Shown: positions 12,426 through 24,500 of the stretch, piece after piece
How the letters are laid out: each line of letters begins with the position of its first letter
Position numbering within the stretch: the stretch's first letter is position 1
Assembly (NCBI GenBank): GCA_020284085.1
Contig: JACEVL010000427.1
Location: 616,001 to 680,000 of the forward strand
Direction: 5' to 3'
Source of the DNA: Aporrectodea caliginosa
Taxonomy: Eukaryota > Annelida > Clitellata > Crassiclitellata > Lumbricidae
DNA length: 64,000 nt
The notes under the pieces: generated by a model
Told to the model about the DNA's origin: nothing
Seen by the model: only the letters and a program-made list of their open reading frames with translations
Database searches by the model: none
Made by a program: the position numbers and the translations under genes

Positions 12426-14639
12426 TGTTCTGCGAACAATGCCGTAGTCAGTAATATTTTCCTGTGATGTCTTCAGTGAGATCTTGTTGTACAGGAGAAC
12501 TGCCTTTATAGGTAAACATGTATACAGCATCAGTTCTGTTATATTGCTGTACAGATACATATTGGGTTGTGTTATATGTTTGTTCCACTGTGCCTTGCAA
12601 CTTATGTGTATTTACACGACTGGTTATGTTGTGGACCTCAACATATTGTAGTCTTCGATCTAAACTGCCACGTTCACTGGGTCCATAGCTGCATCATTGT
12701 TATGGGTTGATTGACTGTGGCTGATAGGGAAAATGTTTTCCCAGATTCTCAGAATAACGAGAGAACAGTTGGTTAGAGTTGGACATATTTTATCAAAGCG
12801 TAGTTCTGTGAGAATCCAAAATGTTCGGTGTCTTAGTCAGCAGTCCGTTTGTCCGTGTCTTTGTAAACGACTTTGTTGAGTTGAATTGTTGTGGAGGCAG
12901 GAATTCTGGTTACGAAGAATGAAAACGTGCGAATGCGATCGCTCTGTTCACTTCTTAGATCTGATTCGCAAGAGAGCGAGTTGGTGGATTCTGCGATACG
13001 TGAAACATCTTTTTGAAGATAATTAATCTGTGTTTGACTGGAATTCGTTTTGGCTTCCACCTCTGATGTCGAGCGTTGTTTTGTGTGCTATTTATTTCAC
13101 AGGTCGTCATGTTTTGCCTCATACGTAATGTATTGGAAGAGTATGTATTTAGTGTTCTTACCTACAGACGTTTTTCAGGGCAATGTAGAGAAAACATATA
13201 ATTTCAGTGTTGTTTATTTTGGTTTTGTTTGGGTTGGCATAAACAACTGAACCTAAATCCCTTTGGAAGAAAAGTGTGATGCTGGGATGTCTTATGTCTG
13301 CATATGGTGAGGAGGACATTGTGTGTTCTACAAACCCGAATCTGTTGTTATCATTTGCCATCCTTGTCATAACATCGAAGGAACTTGCTTATATAGAGTG
13401 ATAGAGTGAATTGTCAGCCCAGGATAAGCTTCCATATTAAAGTATATTGGTTTTATTGATAAAAACAATCTGACGTAAACACAGAAATGCTAACATGAGT
13501 GCTAATGGATAGTAATGAGAAAATTTTAAAATAAACTAGCAAATATTTTTATATAAGGATCTGGGAATAAATTGAGAGTTGTCTTTGGGTGAGAGTATGG
13601 TTGTGTGCTCTAGGCCTTAATTGTTAAACGGAGAGGGGTCAGAGTAGAAGTTGGTGGTGAAGTACATGCTTAGGGTTGTGTAATATTGTTTGGGCATCAT
13701 TCATTCACTCTGTGAATTTTAATTGTCCAGTTAAACGCACCTGAATTGGGTTAAGGTTTCAACTGAAAGTCCATGAAAAATAAACCCAGTTACTAGAAAT
13801 GGTTCAGGTTTACTGTGGCTACCCAAAATCTACTGGGATTGTACAAAATGTAAAGATTATAAGCCGATGTGTGTTGCAAATATATTTTCTGCTACTGGTT
13901 GTGTTGTACTTCTGTAACTGTTCTATACTTTAATTTGTGGCGAGATCAGGTTTCACCTGCTGTAAATAGGACGTGTAAATAAACTGTGTGACCCATTTTA
14001 TTTGGATTGTTTAAAGTAGATATTCTCGTGTTTGTTCTAATAAACTGGCTGGACTTTTGGCATATCTTATTTGTTGTCAAAGACTTGAAGATAAGAATTA
14101 CTGACTTGATATAAAACTTGAAAAAAGATTTTATGCAAACAATATCAATTGAATCTTCACAAGGTAAATGAAATAAAGAAAAACAATTTAAGCTTGACAA
14201 AATAATGATACATGTAATTAGTACTTACACAATCACAGAGAGTACAGGCAACATGCAGTTGCAATAACATGTGTAAATTTTTAATGTGTTACACAATGCA
14301 ACGTGTCGTTCCAACGTAAAGAACCTCCATAAATTGTTACATGTCACAAGTTACACATGAAGATTGTGCAATAAAAAGCATATAATTATGTAAAGTAATA
14401 GTTTTGTTGATATTAAGTATGCATGTTAAAAAAGTAACATTGTCCATGTAATGTAATTGCGGTAGATGCATCAGCAGAATACATAAAAATATTCTTCTAC
14501 ACAAAAACACATCGAAACGGGTAAAACCATTTGGATATAATTGTTTCTCGCTGTCTTAACTGTAAAATATTACTTACTCACTTAACTGTATGGAGGATAC
14601 TTTAAAAAGTAATGGCTCAATTATTACACAGTTCCTGCC

Positions 14640-14800
14640 ATGGCATGAATATGTTTGACAATTTCTAATCAACCTGCACCCCAGTGAAATTGGCTATGTG
14701 GTGGGAAGATCAGATGGCAAGGGAGAGGTCTGCCACCCCACCCATCTTCATATGCCAAGCCTATGACAATGATGACATTGTGAACACTTCATACCAATTT
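14640..14800. repeat. Possible divergent copy of the 27.5-kb SINE body
   Basis: GGTGGGAAGATCAGATGGC and TTCATATGCCAAGCCTATG resemble GGTGGGAAGATCAGACAG and CTCATATGCCAAGGCTA at 27695-27745. Match is partial. Confidence 0.4.
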
Positions 14801-14896
14801 GCTGCTTTTAGGAGTCAGCATAAAAAAAATTGCCCTAAATTCGTTTTCTTCCATCAGCAATGATCCCTGATTCATGCGGTTCAAAGACCTTGTCTC

Positions 14897-15085
14897 CAGT
14901 GACGTAATGAAGGGTTTCAGCGCCCGGGGGCAAGGGTTGATGACTGCACCCCCTTTTAATTTTCTTGTTGACTTTTAATCGTTCTTGTCATAGTACTGTG
15001 TACCGCTGAAAGCTAATTTTGCGCCCCTCTGGTGCTGCGCCCGAAGTCGGCTGCCCCTCCCTCTGCCCCCTTTGTTACGCCACTG
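14897..15085. mobile_element. hAT-like MITE, copy 1
   Basis: 189 bp bounded by CAGTGACGTAATGAAGGG and CCCTTTGTTACGCCACTG, imperfect terminal inverted repeats. It is clearly related over its whole length to 56362-56552 (shared TTTAATTTTCTTGTTGACTT and CATAGTACTGTGTACC). No 8-bp target duplication survives. Confidence 0.8.
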
Positions 15086-15602
15086 TGAAGCTGTTGAGGT
15101 TCTACATAAATAGCCAGAAACATACAGACAACAACAGTTGGACCAGTTATGCTGCCTTTTACAACAATAATCAGTTCCAGAAGCCACAGCAGTAAACCCC
15201 TGTGAGACTGGGCAGACGTGAGACATTAAATGAGAAAAAGACTTCAATAAGCCATGGAAGTTACTGTTCATGATTTCCGATGGCCTTGTGTCACGTAAAT
15301 ACATTCAACTGGACAATATCACACACTACAAAAGTCTCAATGTAGTCAATTTGGTTGCAGCCACGTTAGTAAGTGAGACGTTCAGATACAATTACAATTG
15401 TATACAATTAAACAGTATCACATACTACAATGTAATGTAAAAAATGTAACATGAAACAAAATCGTCAGAAAACGCATAAAAATATACTTTAAAACAAGTT
15501 GGTTCTCATAACCTAAGGTAGCTTTCTTGAGACAACAACTGTCTTAGTATAACATAGTGGAATATTTAGAAAAATTGTGATATAATGCTAATATATAATA
15601 TA

Positions 15603-15735
15603 TAAGATAAGATAAGATATAAGAATATTCTTTAATTGACCAATTCCTATCCGCATTTTGGTGTACAGACATGGTAATAAACATACATCATCAATAGAGT
15701 TGATCAAGACAGTCAAATATTCTAAAATTACACAT
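15603..15735 (+). repeat. Dispersed repeat, copy 2
   Basis: Second copy of the repeat at 2990-3112: AGAATATTCTTTAATTGACC, then CCGCATTTTGGTGTACAGA and GTTGATCAAGACAGTCAAA. Same orientation as the first copy. Confidence 0.7.
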
Positions 15736-15814
15736 ATATACTTGTACATAGGTTTACATACAGTACATAGTACTACATACATAAGCAAAATATATAGAAC
15801 AGCAAGTAAATTGC

Positions 15815-16090
15815 AATTGTAAGTAACACCTCTTCAAGAAAAGTCATCAGAGGTGGACCTGACCTGCAAAGTATGGTCTTCAATCACTTGCGAAATACAG
15901 GCACAGAAAGGAGAAGCTCAAGTGACAGATTGCAAGTAAACCTGTTCCACCTGTGTGGAACAGACAGATTACCCTGTGTTGCAGATTGAAGAGATATGCG
16001 ACCAGGCAAAGGATGGAACGTGAATACGTAGCTCTCAGCAAAAGCCATTAATAGCAGCACAATTGTATGTAGACGAGCAGGCAATTGCCT
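15815..16090 (-). mobile_element. LINE 3'-end fragment
   Basis: Starts with AACACCTCTTCAAG and CATCAGAGGTGGACCTG, the degraded LINE/SINE tail in reverse orientation. It continues as an open reading stretch on the minus strand (15884-16084) of the sort seen next to other copies of this tail. Likely an old truncated retroelement; not a host gene. Confidence 0.4.
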
Positions 16091-16617
16091 GGCTGCGAAT
16101 CAATTGAATTAGGATGGCCACACACAGTTATGTCAGAAGCTGTTGGATCCACATGGCGTAAACACAGAAAATACAAGCACGTGATACCGCCTCAATTCAT
16201 AAATGGGTCAAAGATAATATTGTTAGCAACAGGTTGGTATAGTTTGAACTCATTATGTTTAATGCAAAGTGGTATTATGTCTCATAAAGCTATTAACAAG
16301 TCATCTTATTAACACACAGACAAGAACTGCAGTGTAGTGAGCTAAGTAATGACTATTAGTATTTAAGCATCATCCCTTTCAACATGTAGTCTGGGGTTTA
16401 CAAGCAGTCTCATAAGCCATGCCTCCCAACAACTTCGTATCAATGAGTTCACACAATACCATGTAGTCCTGCAATTGTTAATTGTGTAGGTGAAAAGCGC
16501 TAGTATAGATGACCAATAATAGTATACATACCATAAAACTGTACAAGCAGCTGGACGAGCCTGTGCATTACAATAATTGCACTATAGAAGTGTCTGGATT
16601 GACCAGCAATTGGCATA

Positions 16618-18174
16618 TTGGCATAATTACAACTGTAATTGCAACTTGGCATAATCACAACTGTAATTGCAACTTGGCATAATTACAACTGTAATTGCAA
16701 CTTGGCATAATTACAACTGCAATTGCAACTTGGCATAATTACAACTGCAATTGCAACTTGGCATAATTACAACTGTAATTGCAACTTGGCATAATTACAA
16801 CTGTAATTGCAACTTGGCATAATTACAACTGTAATTGCAACTTGGCATAATTACAAATGCAATTGCAACTTGGCATAATTACAACTGCAATTGCAAATTG
16901 GCATAATTACAACTGTAATTTCAACTTGGCATAATTACAACTGTAATTGCAACTTGGCATAATTACAACTGTAATTGCAACTTGGCATAATTACAACTGC
17001 AATTGCAACTTGGCATAATTACAACTGCAATTGCAACTTGGCATAATTACAACTGCAATTGCAACTTGGCATAATTACAACTGCAATTGCAACTTGGCAT
17101 AATTACAACTTTAATTGCAACTTGGCATAATTACAACTGTAATTGCAACTTGGCATAATTACAACTGTAATTGCAACTTGGCATAATTACAACTGTAATT
17201 GCAACTTGGCATAATTACAACTGCAACTGCACCTTGGCATAATTACAACTGTAATTGCAACTTGGCTGGCATAATTACAACTGTAATTGCAACTTGGCAT
17301 AATTACAAATGCAATTGCAACTTGGCATAATTACAACTGCAATTGCAACTTGGCATAATTACAAATGCAATTGCAACTTGGCATAATTACAACTGTAATT
17401 GCAACTTGGCATAATTACAACTGTAATTGCAACTTGGCATAATTACAACTGCAATTGCAACTTGGCATAATTACAACTGCAATTGCAACTTGGCTGGCAT
17501 AATTACAACTGTAATTGCAACTTGGCATAATTACAAATGCAATTGCAACTTGGCATAATTACAACTGCAATTGCAACTTGGCATAATTACAACTGCAATT
17601 GCAACATGGCATAATTACAACTGCAATTGCAACATGGCATAATTACAACTGCAATTGCAACATGGCATAATTACAACTGCAATTGCAACTTGGCATAATT
17701 ACAACTGCAATTGCAACTTGGCATAATTACAACTGCAATTGCAACATGGCATAATTACAACTGCAATTGCAACATGGCATAATTACAACTGCAATTGCAA
17801 CATGGCATAATTACAACTGCAATTGCAACTTGGCATAATTACAACTGTAATTGCAACTTGGCATAATTACAACTGTAATTGCAACTTGGCATAATTACAA
17901 CTGTAATTGCAACTTTGCATAATTACAACTGTAATTGCAACTTGGCATAATTACAACTGTAATTGCAACTAGGCATAATTACAACTGTAATTGCAACTTG
18001 GCATAATTACAACAGTAATTGCAACTTGGCATAATCACAACTGTAATTGCAACTAGGCATAATGACAACTGTAATTGCAACTTGGCATAATCACAACTGT
18101 AATTGCAACCTGGCATAATCACAACTGTCATTGCAACCTTGGCATAATCACAACTGTAGTTGCAACTTAGCATA
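16618..18174. repeat. 28-bp minisatellite, about 55 copies
   Basis: The unit is GGCATAATTACAACTGTAAT + TGCAACTT (28 bp). Its core AATTACAACTGTAATT is nearly self-complementary. Main variants are CTGTAATT/CTGCAATT and AACTT/AACAT. A 4-bp duplication (TTGGCTGGCAT) occurs at 17263 and again at 17491, exactly eight units plus 4 bp apart, followed by the same variant order. That indicates a higher-order block duplication of 228 bp. The array ends about 330 bp beyond the heparanase stop codon. Because 28 is not divisible by 3, minus-strand open stretches here cycle through frames and are not coding. Confidence 0.97.
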
Positions 18175-18506
18175 CTGCCTCTTCAAAAGAAGCACCTCAC
18201 TTGGCATTTCTGACGTGACAAATAATAAAACAAAACCACAACAATGCAAAATACAAATTGACGTAAAGGTGATAATTAATTGAGTCAGAAAGCGTCACTG
18301 GGTTTATGATGTGTCTTCCAAGATGTACTGGAAAAGCTGAGACTAGAACTGTATCTCTAACAACCAGTGTCAGAGTAGCTCTACATAAGCAACACATTTG
18401 GAAGCACAACACAGTTGCATAGAAAGCCATTCAAAGCAGACACAAATTAAGTAAACGGATATTGAGATTACAGAGCCTTTCAATTACAAACTGTCCTTTG
18501 AACAGG

Positions 18507-21500
18507 CTAAACACAATCGGCTGCCTTTGCGTCAGGAAAAACTATGAATCCGAAGGAATGTGCTCCAATGGAAATGCTTTTTCCACCTGGAATGATGACT
18601 GGATGAACGGCTGGAAAAGTGTGATCGTCGATCAACTTCAAAGGGTTCTGCTCATCGTTCATTCGAACTTCCCTAGGAATAAGCAACACATTAATAAAAC
18701 ATGCCCTCCATAATAATAATACTGAATAATGCCGACAATTTCTATGGCAACGTAACACAGCACATGCCGCTACAAGGGCGCCTTAACAAACAAAAGCACA
18801 CGATCAGTCATAACTCATAAGTTACGCTCGTTACGCTCAGCAGTGCAAGAGGAGTTCCTTGTCCCCTTTGCTTGGACTGCTATCCGACAGCGCCGCGCCT
18901 TCTCTGTGGCTGGCCCAGTGACCTGGAATGGGCTTCCGGTGGCACTGCGTCTGACCTCAATAGGACACTCTGCTCAATTCTTTTCTGGCCTTAAGACTGT
19001 CCTGTTTGACCGAGGTTGGGCTGGGAGCGCTCCTGAGTAGACTGTCTTGAAGGGGCGCTATATAAATCTACTGTAATAATAATAATAAGACAGCCCATTA
19101 AGAAAAAGTTTCTATATAGCATCAGATGCCATTGAAGGCTATCATACTTCGACTTAAGTCCATTTTGACCAGACGGATAGAGCCAGTAGAGATGTTTCTC
19201 CTGATCCATCAGCGGCTTTTCAAAGGCCAAGGTCACATTCGTCTCTTCCAGGTTCAGGCCGTAGAACACAACAGACCCTTCTTTGTACCTGGAAGAACCA
19301 CCACCAAAGACTAAACTCTATCCAAATATAATTAAACATAATGGATAAATTTACGTGGTGCCCATATGGAGGCTACTCAATAACGAAACATTAGGTTTAA
19401 TCGTCAATTTCTTCTTTGTTTATTCAACAGACTCTTCAATTATTCAGTAAGTCATTCATCAAATTCTTCAAAAATTCATTAAATTATTCAACCATTCATT
19501 AAAATCTTCATTAAAATCTTTGACCATTCATTAAGCCACTCTGTTTATTCAGGAAAGTCGTCTTCATTTTTAATCCTTTATTCATTCAATAATTTGTTCA
19601 ACTATTTGTTTATTCTTTCAATCTTTCAGTTAAATATTCAAGTATTCATTAATTCAATTATGTAAATGTTCACTAATTTTTCACTTCCTTTGTTCATCCT
19701 TTCAGTCATACATCATCCATTTATTGAAATGCATTGAATGTTCCTTTCAGCAAAGCATTCCATAATTTTCATACATTTGTTCACTCCTTTATCTAATTGA
19801 TCAAATTGGAACCAATAGATTCTACATTCAATCATATCTTTACTGATTTACTTTTAAAGAGTTCTACATACATTGGCACTTACATTGAATGTTGAGCGCA
19901 GTGCGCATATAAGCGCATCTCATCTGAGCCATCAACAGTGACACTGAAAACACTCTTTCCGACGAACTTCTTGAACAGCCAACTCAGCCAGTAGTCCTAA
20001 AATTTTAAAGACAATTAAACCATTGTACTTATTAAAAGTAATAGATTTGTCTGAATCTGAATTTCTACATCATCTGGGTTTAACCCTTTAACGACGAGCT
20101 GCGTATGGTTTTCCCATACATTTTAGTACACATTCGTCGTTAAAGGGTTAAACCCATTCATCATTATTAATCAGTAACGTCTACTGTGCCTGTGTCTAAT
20201 GCACAAGGCATCAACCGATGGCACACCAAAGTCAAGCAGTAATCAGGTCAACATTCGGTGTTGGGGCATGCTAGCTGAATGGATACAGCGCTCAACCTGT
20301 AACCCGAAGAGTGTGGGTTTGAGTCTACATCTAGGCGTTCACCAAGTTAGGACCTTGAGCAAGTCCTTACATGCAGAATTCCTCAGTGCCATTGATGCTT
20401 AGTGCTATTGTCATATGTGTACTTCTGAACTTAGGAAGGACAATATCAAATACAGTTCTACTGTATTAGCAAACTACTTCAAACAACAAGAAGGTGGAGT
20501 TAGAGATGGACTAATTTATGAACTTACAAACGAAATGACTTATAGATTTAAATTCTGATTAAAGACGTATTTTACAGGATAATCTAATCTTATATAATGG
20601 CTTCTAAAACGTTATTATCATAATAAAATAGCATAGAACAACAGATGGTTGCTTCAAGTAAAATTGTTAGATAAAATCAACATACAACTTCTGCAACTGG
20701 TAATTAGGGAGCCATATTTAGAGGGACCAAGGTCCCTTCTGGTGTCCCTATTGTAACCGTTCAAACATTTACGTGTGAAATGTCAGCTGATTAATACTTG
20801 CAAACATACTAAATGTTTGGCTGGTTCAATAAAATGATGGTTATGGCTATGGTTACAACAAAGCCCAGTTGAAAGTGATTGATTGATTGAAACCTAAATC
20901 ATATGCATGATTATTGCAATGATTGATTGACTTCTCTATCACTGATTCACCAAGTGGTTGATTGAATGACTGATTGTTGGTGACTGATTGTCTGATGAAG
21001 TCATTAAGAGAAATCATCATCCTACCGGGTTAGGGTTGAAGTCGTTATCGAGGAGTGCATAGTGACCATGAAGGAAGGATTGACGGATGACCACGGTTAA
21101 CCCATTCTCAGCTGACTGACCCAGTTTATCCATCCACCTAAGTAACACCATATGACACAATCAATACATTACAGCAAAGCATCACAAACCAACATCATGC
21201 CAGATAACAGACTGCAATAATAATGCTTTAGTTAATAAATACATTTTATAATTATACAGACCCTTAATATTTGATTAGACTTAAGAACAATGTTTTGTGT
21301 AAAAGAGGGTGAACTGTAACAAAGTTAGTTAATACGTTAGTTATATAGACACCAAAAAGATTTCATTCTAAGTGCCTCACCAAAGAACTGCCTATCTTAG
21401 CCTAAAGACATGAAAGTCATTAGGCTAAAACGATCTTCTGCAGCTTCATCTACCGTTTGTTACCAAGGCTTCTGTGCACCTGCTTTTAGTTCAGTCACAC

Positions 21501-24500
21501 CCACTGTCTGCAAAAAATACCACTACTAATAAGGTCAGCCCCACCAATCTTTGAAATGTTTGATTTCCGCTCGTCTTGTACACACTCCAGTGCATTAGAC
21601 CCATTCGGTCTCTCGCACTGGGAGTGCCTCCGATTGTTGTGCACTGTGAGAGACGCTATATAAATTTATGGATACAATCCAATACGCCCTTCAAGCGGCA
21701 ACTTCAAACTTTCCATTTCATGAATCTACATGTCACTTAGCTTCTACCCTCGTTTATCAATCTTCCCCTCCCCTTGCTTCTCATTCAAGTATTGACATCT
21801 GGCATGTAAACCTCGTAGTATTTATTCATTCATTCAAAATTGGTCACAAACAAATACACCCTTTAGCATTAGAATTAGCAATAGACAGCTAGAAAAGTGA
21901 CCACTGGTGGTTGTAATTGAATAGTAACTCAGTACAGCCTCCTGTACGTGAACTTGCTCAAGGTCCCTACACAGTAACCATCTCAGTTGAGACTTGAACC
22001 AGGTACTCTCCGTGTTATAAGCCAAGCGCTCTACCCAATCAGCTACCACGTCCCACAGAGGGGCAGGTACTCACATGAAGCCCGCCACATATCTGTCGGA
22101 GAGGCCGCTGGCTCCCCCGCCCCAGCACGACCCTGTCTCACCCAACCAGATGGTGTGATTAGCATGCCCTGCATCGGACAGGGAGATACGAAGACGCCCC
22201 AGTTCTCTGGTCAGTATGTCAAGCACATCCAATGACATCATGTCATCAACAGTAGCAGTCCTCCCATCAATGTAGTACCTACAATCACCAACAGAATTAC
22301 ATGTAATCATAAATGCTTATTTATATAGCTCCTCATCTGCACAGCTGCTCCTGATCTCACTATACAAGACTACGATCAGAAAGAATGGTCACCACTTTAC
22401 AGTACATACAACTTATATAGCAGCTGTACAATTTACCTAATACAAGAAACACTGCCCAGTCACGATTTCCAAGAATGGATGTACTTCCTACACACATTTC
22501 TTTTCTTTTCTGTGGCTAGCAATGCTAGACCAGCGCTTCCCAAACTTTTCAATGTCACGGACCAGCAGGAATTTTCCAACTGCAGGAGGACCGGTGCTAA
22601 ATTTATTATTTATCTTTTTCGTTTTCAATCAACTAAAGTCCTCAAATATGTATTAAAATTGATTTAAATGGATGTTTAACCAATTCTATGACTATATTGC
22701 CCTTTAAATACTAGCCTACTAAGTGATTTTTGTTATGACTCTTAAAATTTTTATAGCCACTTCTTGATTCTGAGACAATTGACCAGTTTCTTGGCTCACT
22801 TTGCGGACCAGCAACCGAGGGCTCGCGGACCGGCACCGGTCCATGGACCACCACTTTGGGACGCACTGCGCTAGACTGATATGGGATATTGTGCAATGAT
22901 TTTACAAATTCTTCATTAATTTCACTGCTATGTTATTTTTTTGTATAAGATAACAAACTCAAAATATGGAGAATGAGAAACATCCATTATCATCACCATT
23001 ACCAAAATTATTACTATCCTTAACATTATTATTAATAGTATAATTACTACTACCAGTATTATTAAATTGCTCTAAATTCTGACACCAGAATTATGGTATC
23101 CCATGAGGCTGCATTAGTCAATCTGCATTCGACTCACTGGTGAAATGTAATTGCTGAGAGCTTTGCTTCAGCAACATCCAGAAAACTAAAACAGCAAAAC
23201 AAATACCAGTAATTAGGGTTAAAAGCTAATAATTATGGAAACAATCATCATTCAGAAAGAGGTAGAATCTAACATAAAGAAAACCAGGTAACAAAAACAG
23301 AAAACCAGGTAACAGGTAAAGAGGGACAGTTGAACGAGATGAGCTCTGAGCATCAATGGAAACATAATTTGGCTGCAAGCTGAAAGATACAAAGCAGTAT
23401 CTATAACACTACAACGGTCTATTGTATTGTATTTATAGTATTCAAACATTTATAAAGCACCTCTAATAGGGTGAACTGTTCAGAGGCGCTCCCAGTGCGC
23501 AAGGCCCCGAGAGAAGAAATAGGTTTTGAGAAAAACAAAGTAGGATTGGTTACCTGCTAGAATTTGAGAGCTAATAAGATACTGGAAATTTAAATTAATG
23601 TAAATAGGATGTGATGAAATGAGATGTGGCAAAAAGGAAGATATAAAGAAAAATTACAGTTTAAGAAAGTGGAGTAGAAATATGACATGGGAGAAATAAG
23701 AGGTGAAAAAATAGGAAAATATCTAATAATCTGAATAAATAAGAGGATGTTAGGAAATGGGGCAAGATGAAGAAAGAAATCTATGTGACAGATAGATATA
23801 AATAAATTTGACAGTTTAAGAAAGTGGAGTAGAAATATGACATGGGAGAAATAAGAGGTGAAAAATAGGAAAACATCCAGCTATCAGGATAAAATAGAGG
23901 ATGTTAAGAAATAAGGATAAACAGATGAGAGGTCTGTGCGTCACTAACTCATTCAAGTAATTGAGGCTGTTTGGCTTTGGCTGCGTAATGTCTGGTCCAA
24001 CGAGAAGACTGTTGCGGAAGTGAGGAGACAAGGTCGGGTCATTCCGCAGCAGAGAGTTCAAGGTGAGAAAGTCTTTTCCCAGCTGTGTGGCAGGCAGGGT
24101 TCGATTGAAGGCATGAGGAAACGAGTTTGGTTCTAACAGGAAAAGCAAACAAAAGACATCCTTAAAGAAACCGGTCTACAATTGCACCACATCTAGGTGT
24201 CTCTCTCTATGTCTATCTATCTATCTCTGTCTGTCTCTCTCAGTTTCTTTCTCTCTCTGTCTCTCTAACTCTCTATCTCAGTCTCTCTGTCTCTATCTCT
24301 CTCTCTCCCTGTCTCTCTCTCTCTCTCTCTCACTCTCTCTCTCTCTATCTTTCTGTCTCTGTCTGTCTCTGTCTCTTTCTGTCTCTGTCTGTCTGTCTCC
24401 CTCTCTCTGTATGTCTCTCCAAACTTTTCTTTCTTAATGTGCCATAAGACAATGTAAACAGCGCTTTTCATATATTCAACATATGAAAAGAAAATCTCAG

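Larger units (their letters stand above)
10098..14890. other. SLC17 3' flank and intergenic DNA
   Basis: No coding exon recognised. A LINE-tail fragment lies at about 10950-11010 (ATTTATATAGCACCTCTTG, then CTCAGCGGTGCTCC), followed to about 11120 by a block containing AACAATGCACAGTAATCTG that recurs at 38950-39020 and 44600-44640. A copy of the TCGCCCTCCTCC repeat sits at 12085-12185. The rest is unremarkable AT-rich sequence. Confidence 0.5.

Noticed and set aside
17979..18173. Minus-strand open stretch with NYSCDYAK-like repeats
   Set aside because: It is the 28-bp minisatellite read through shifting frames; no gene.
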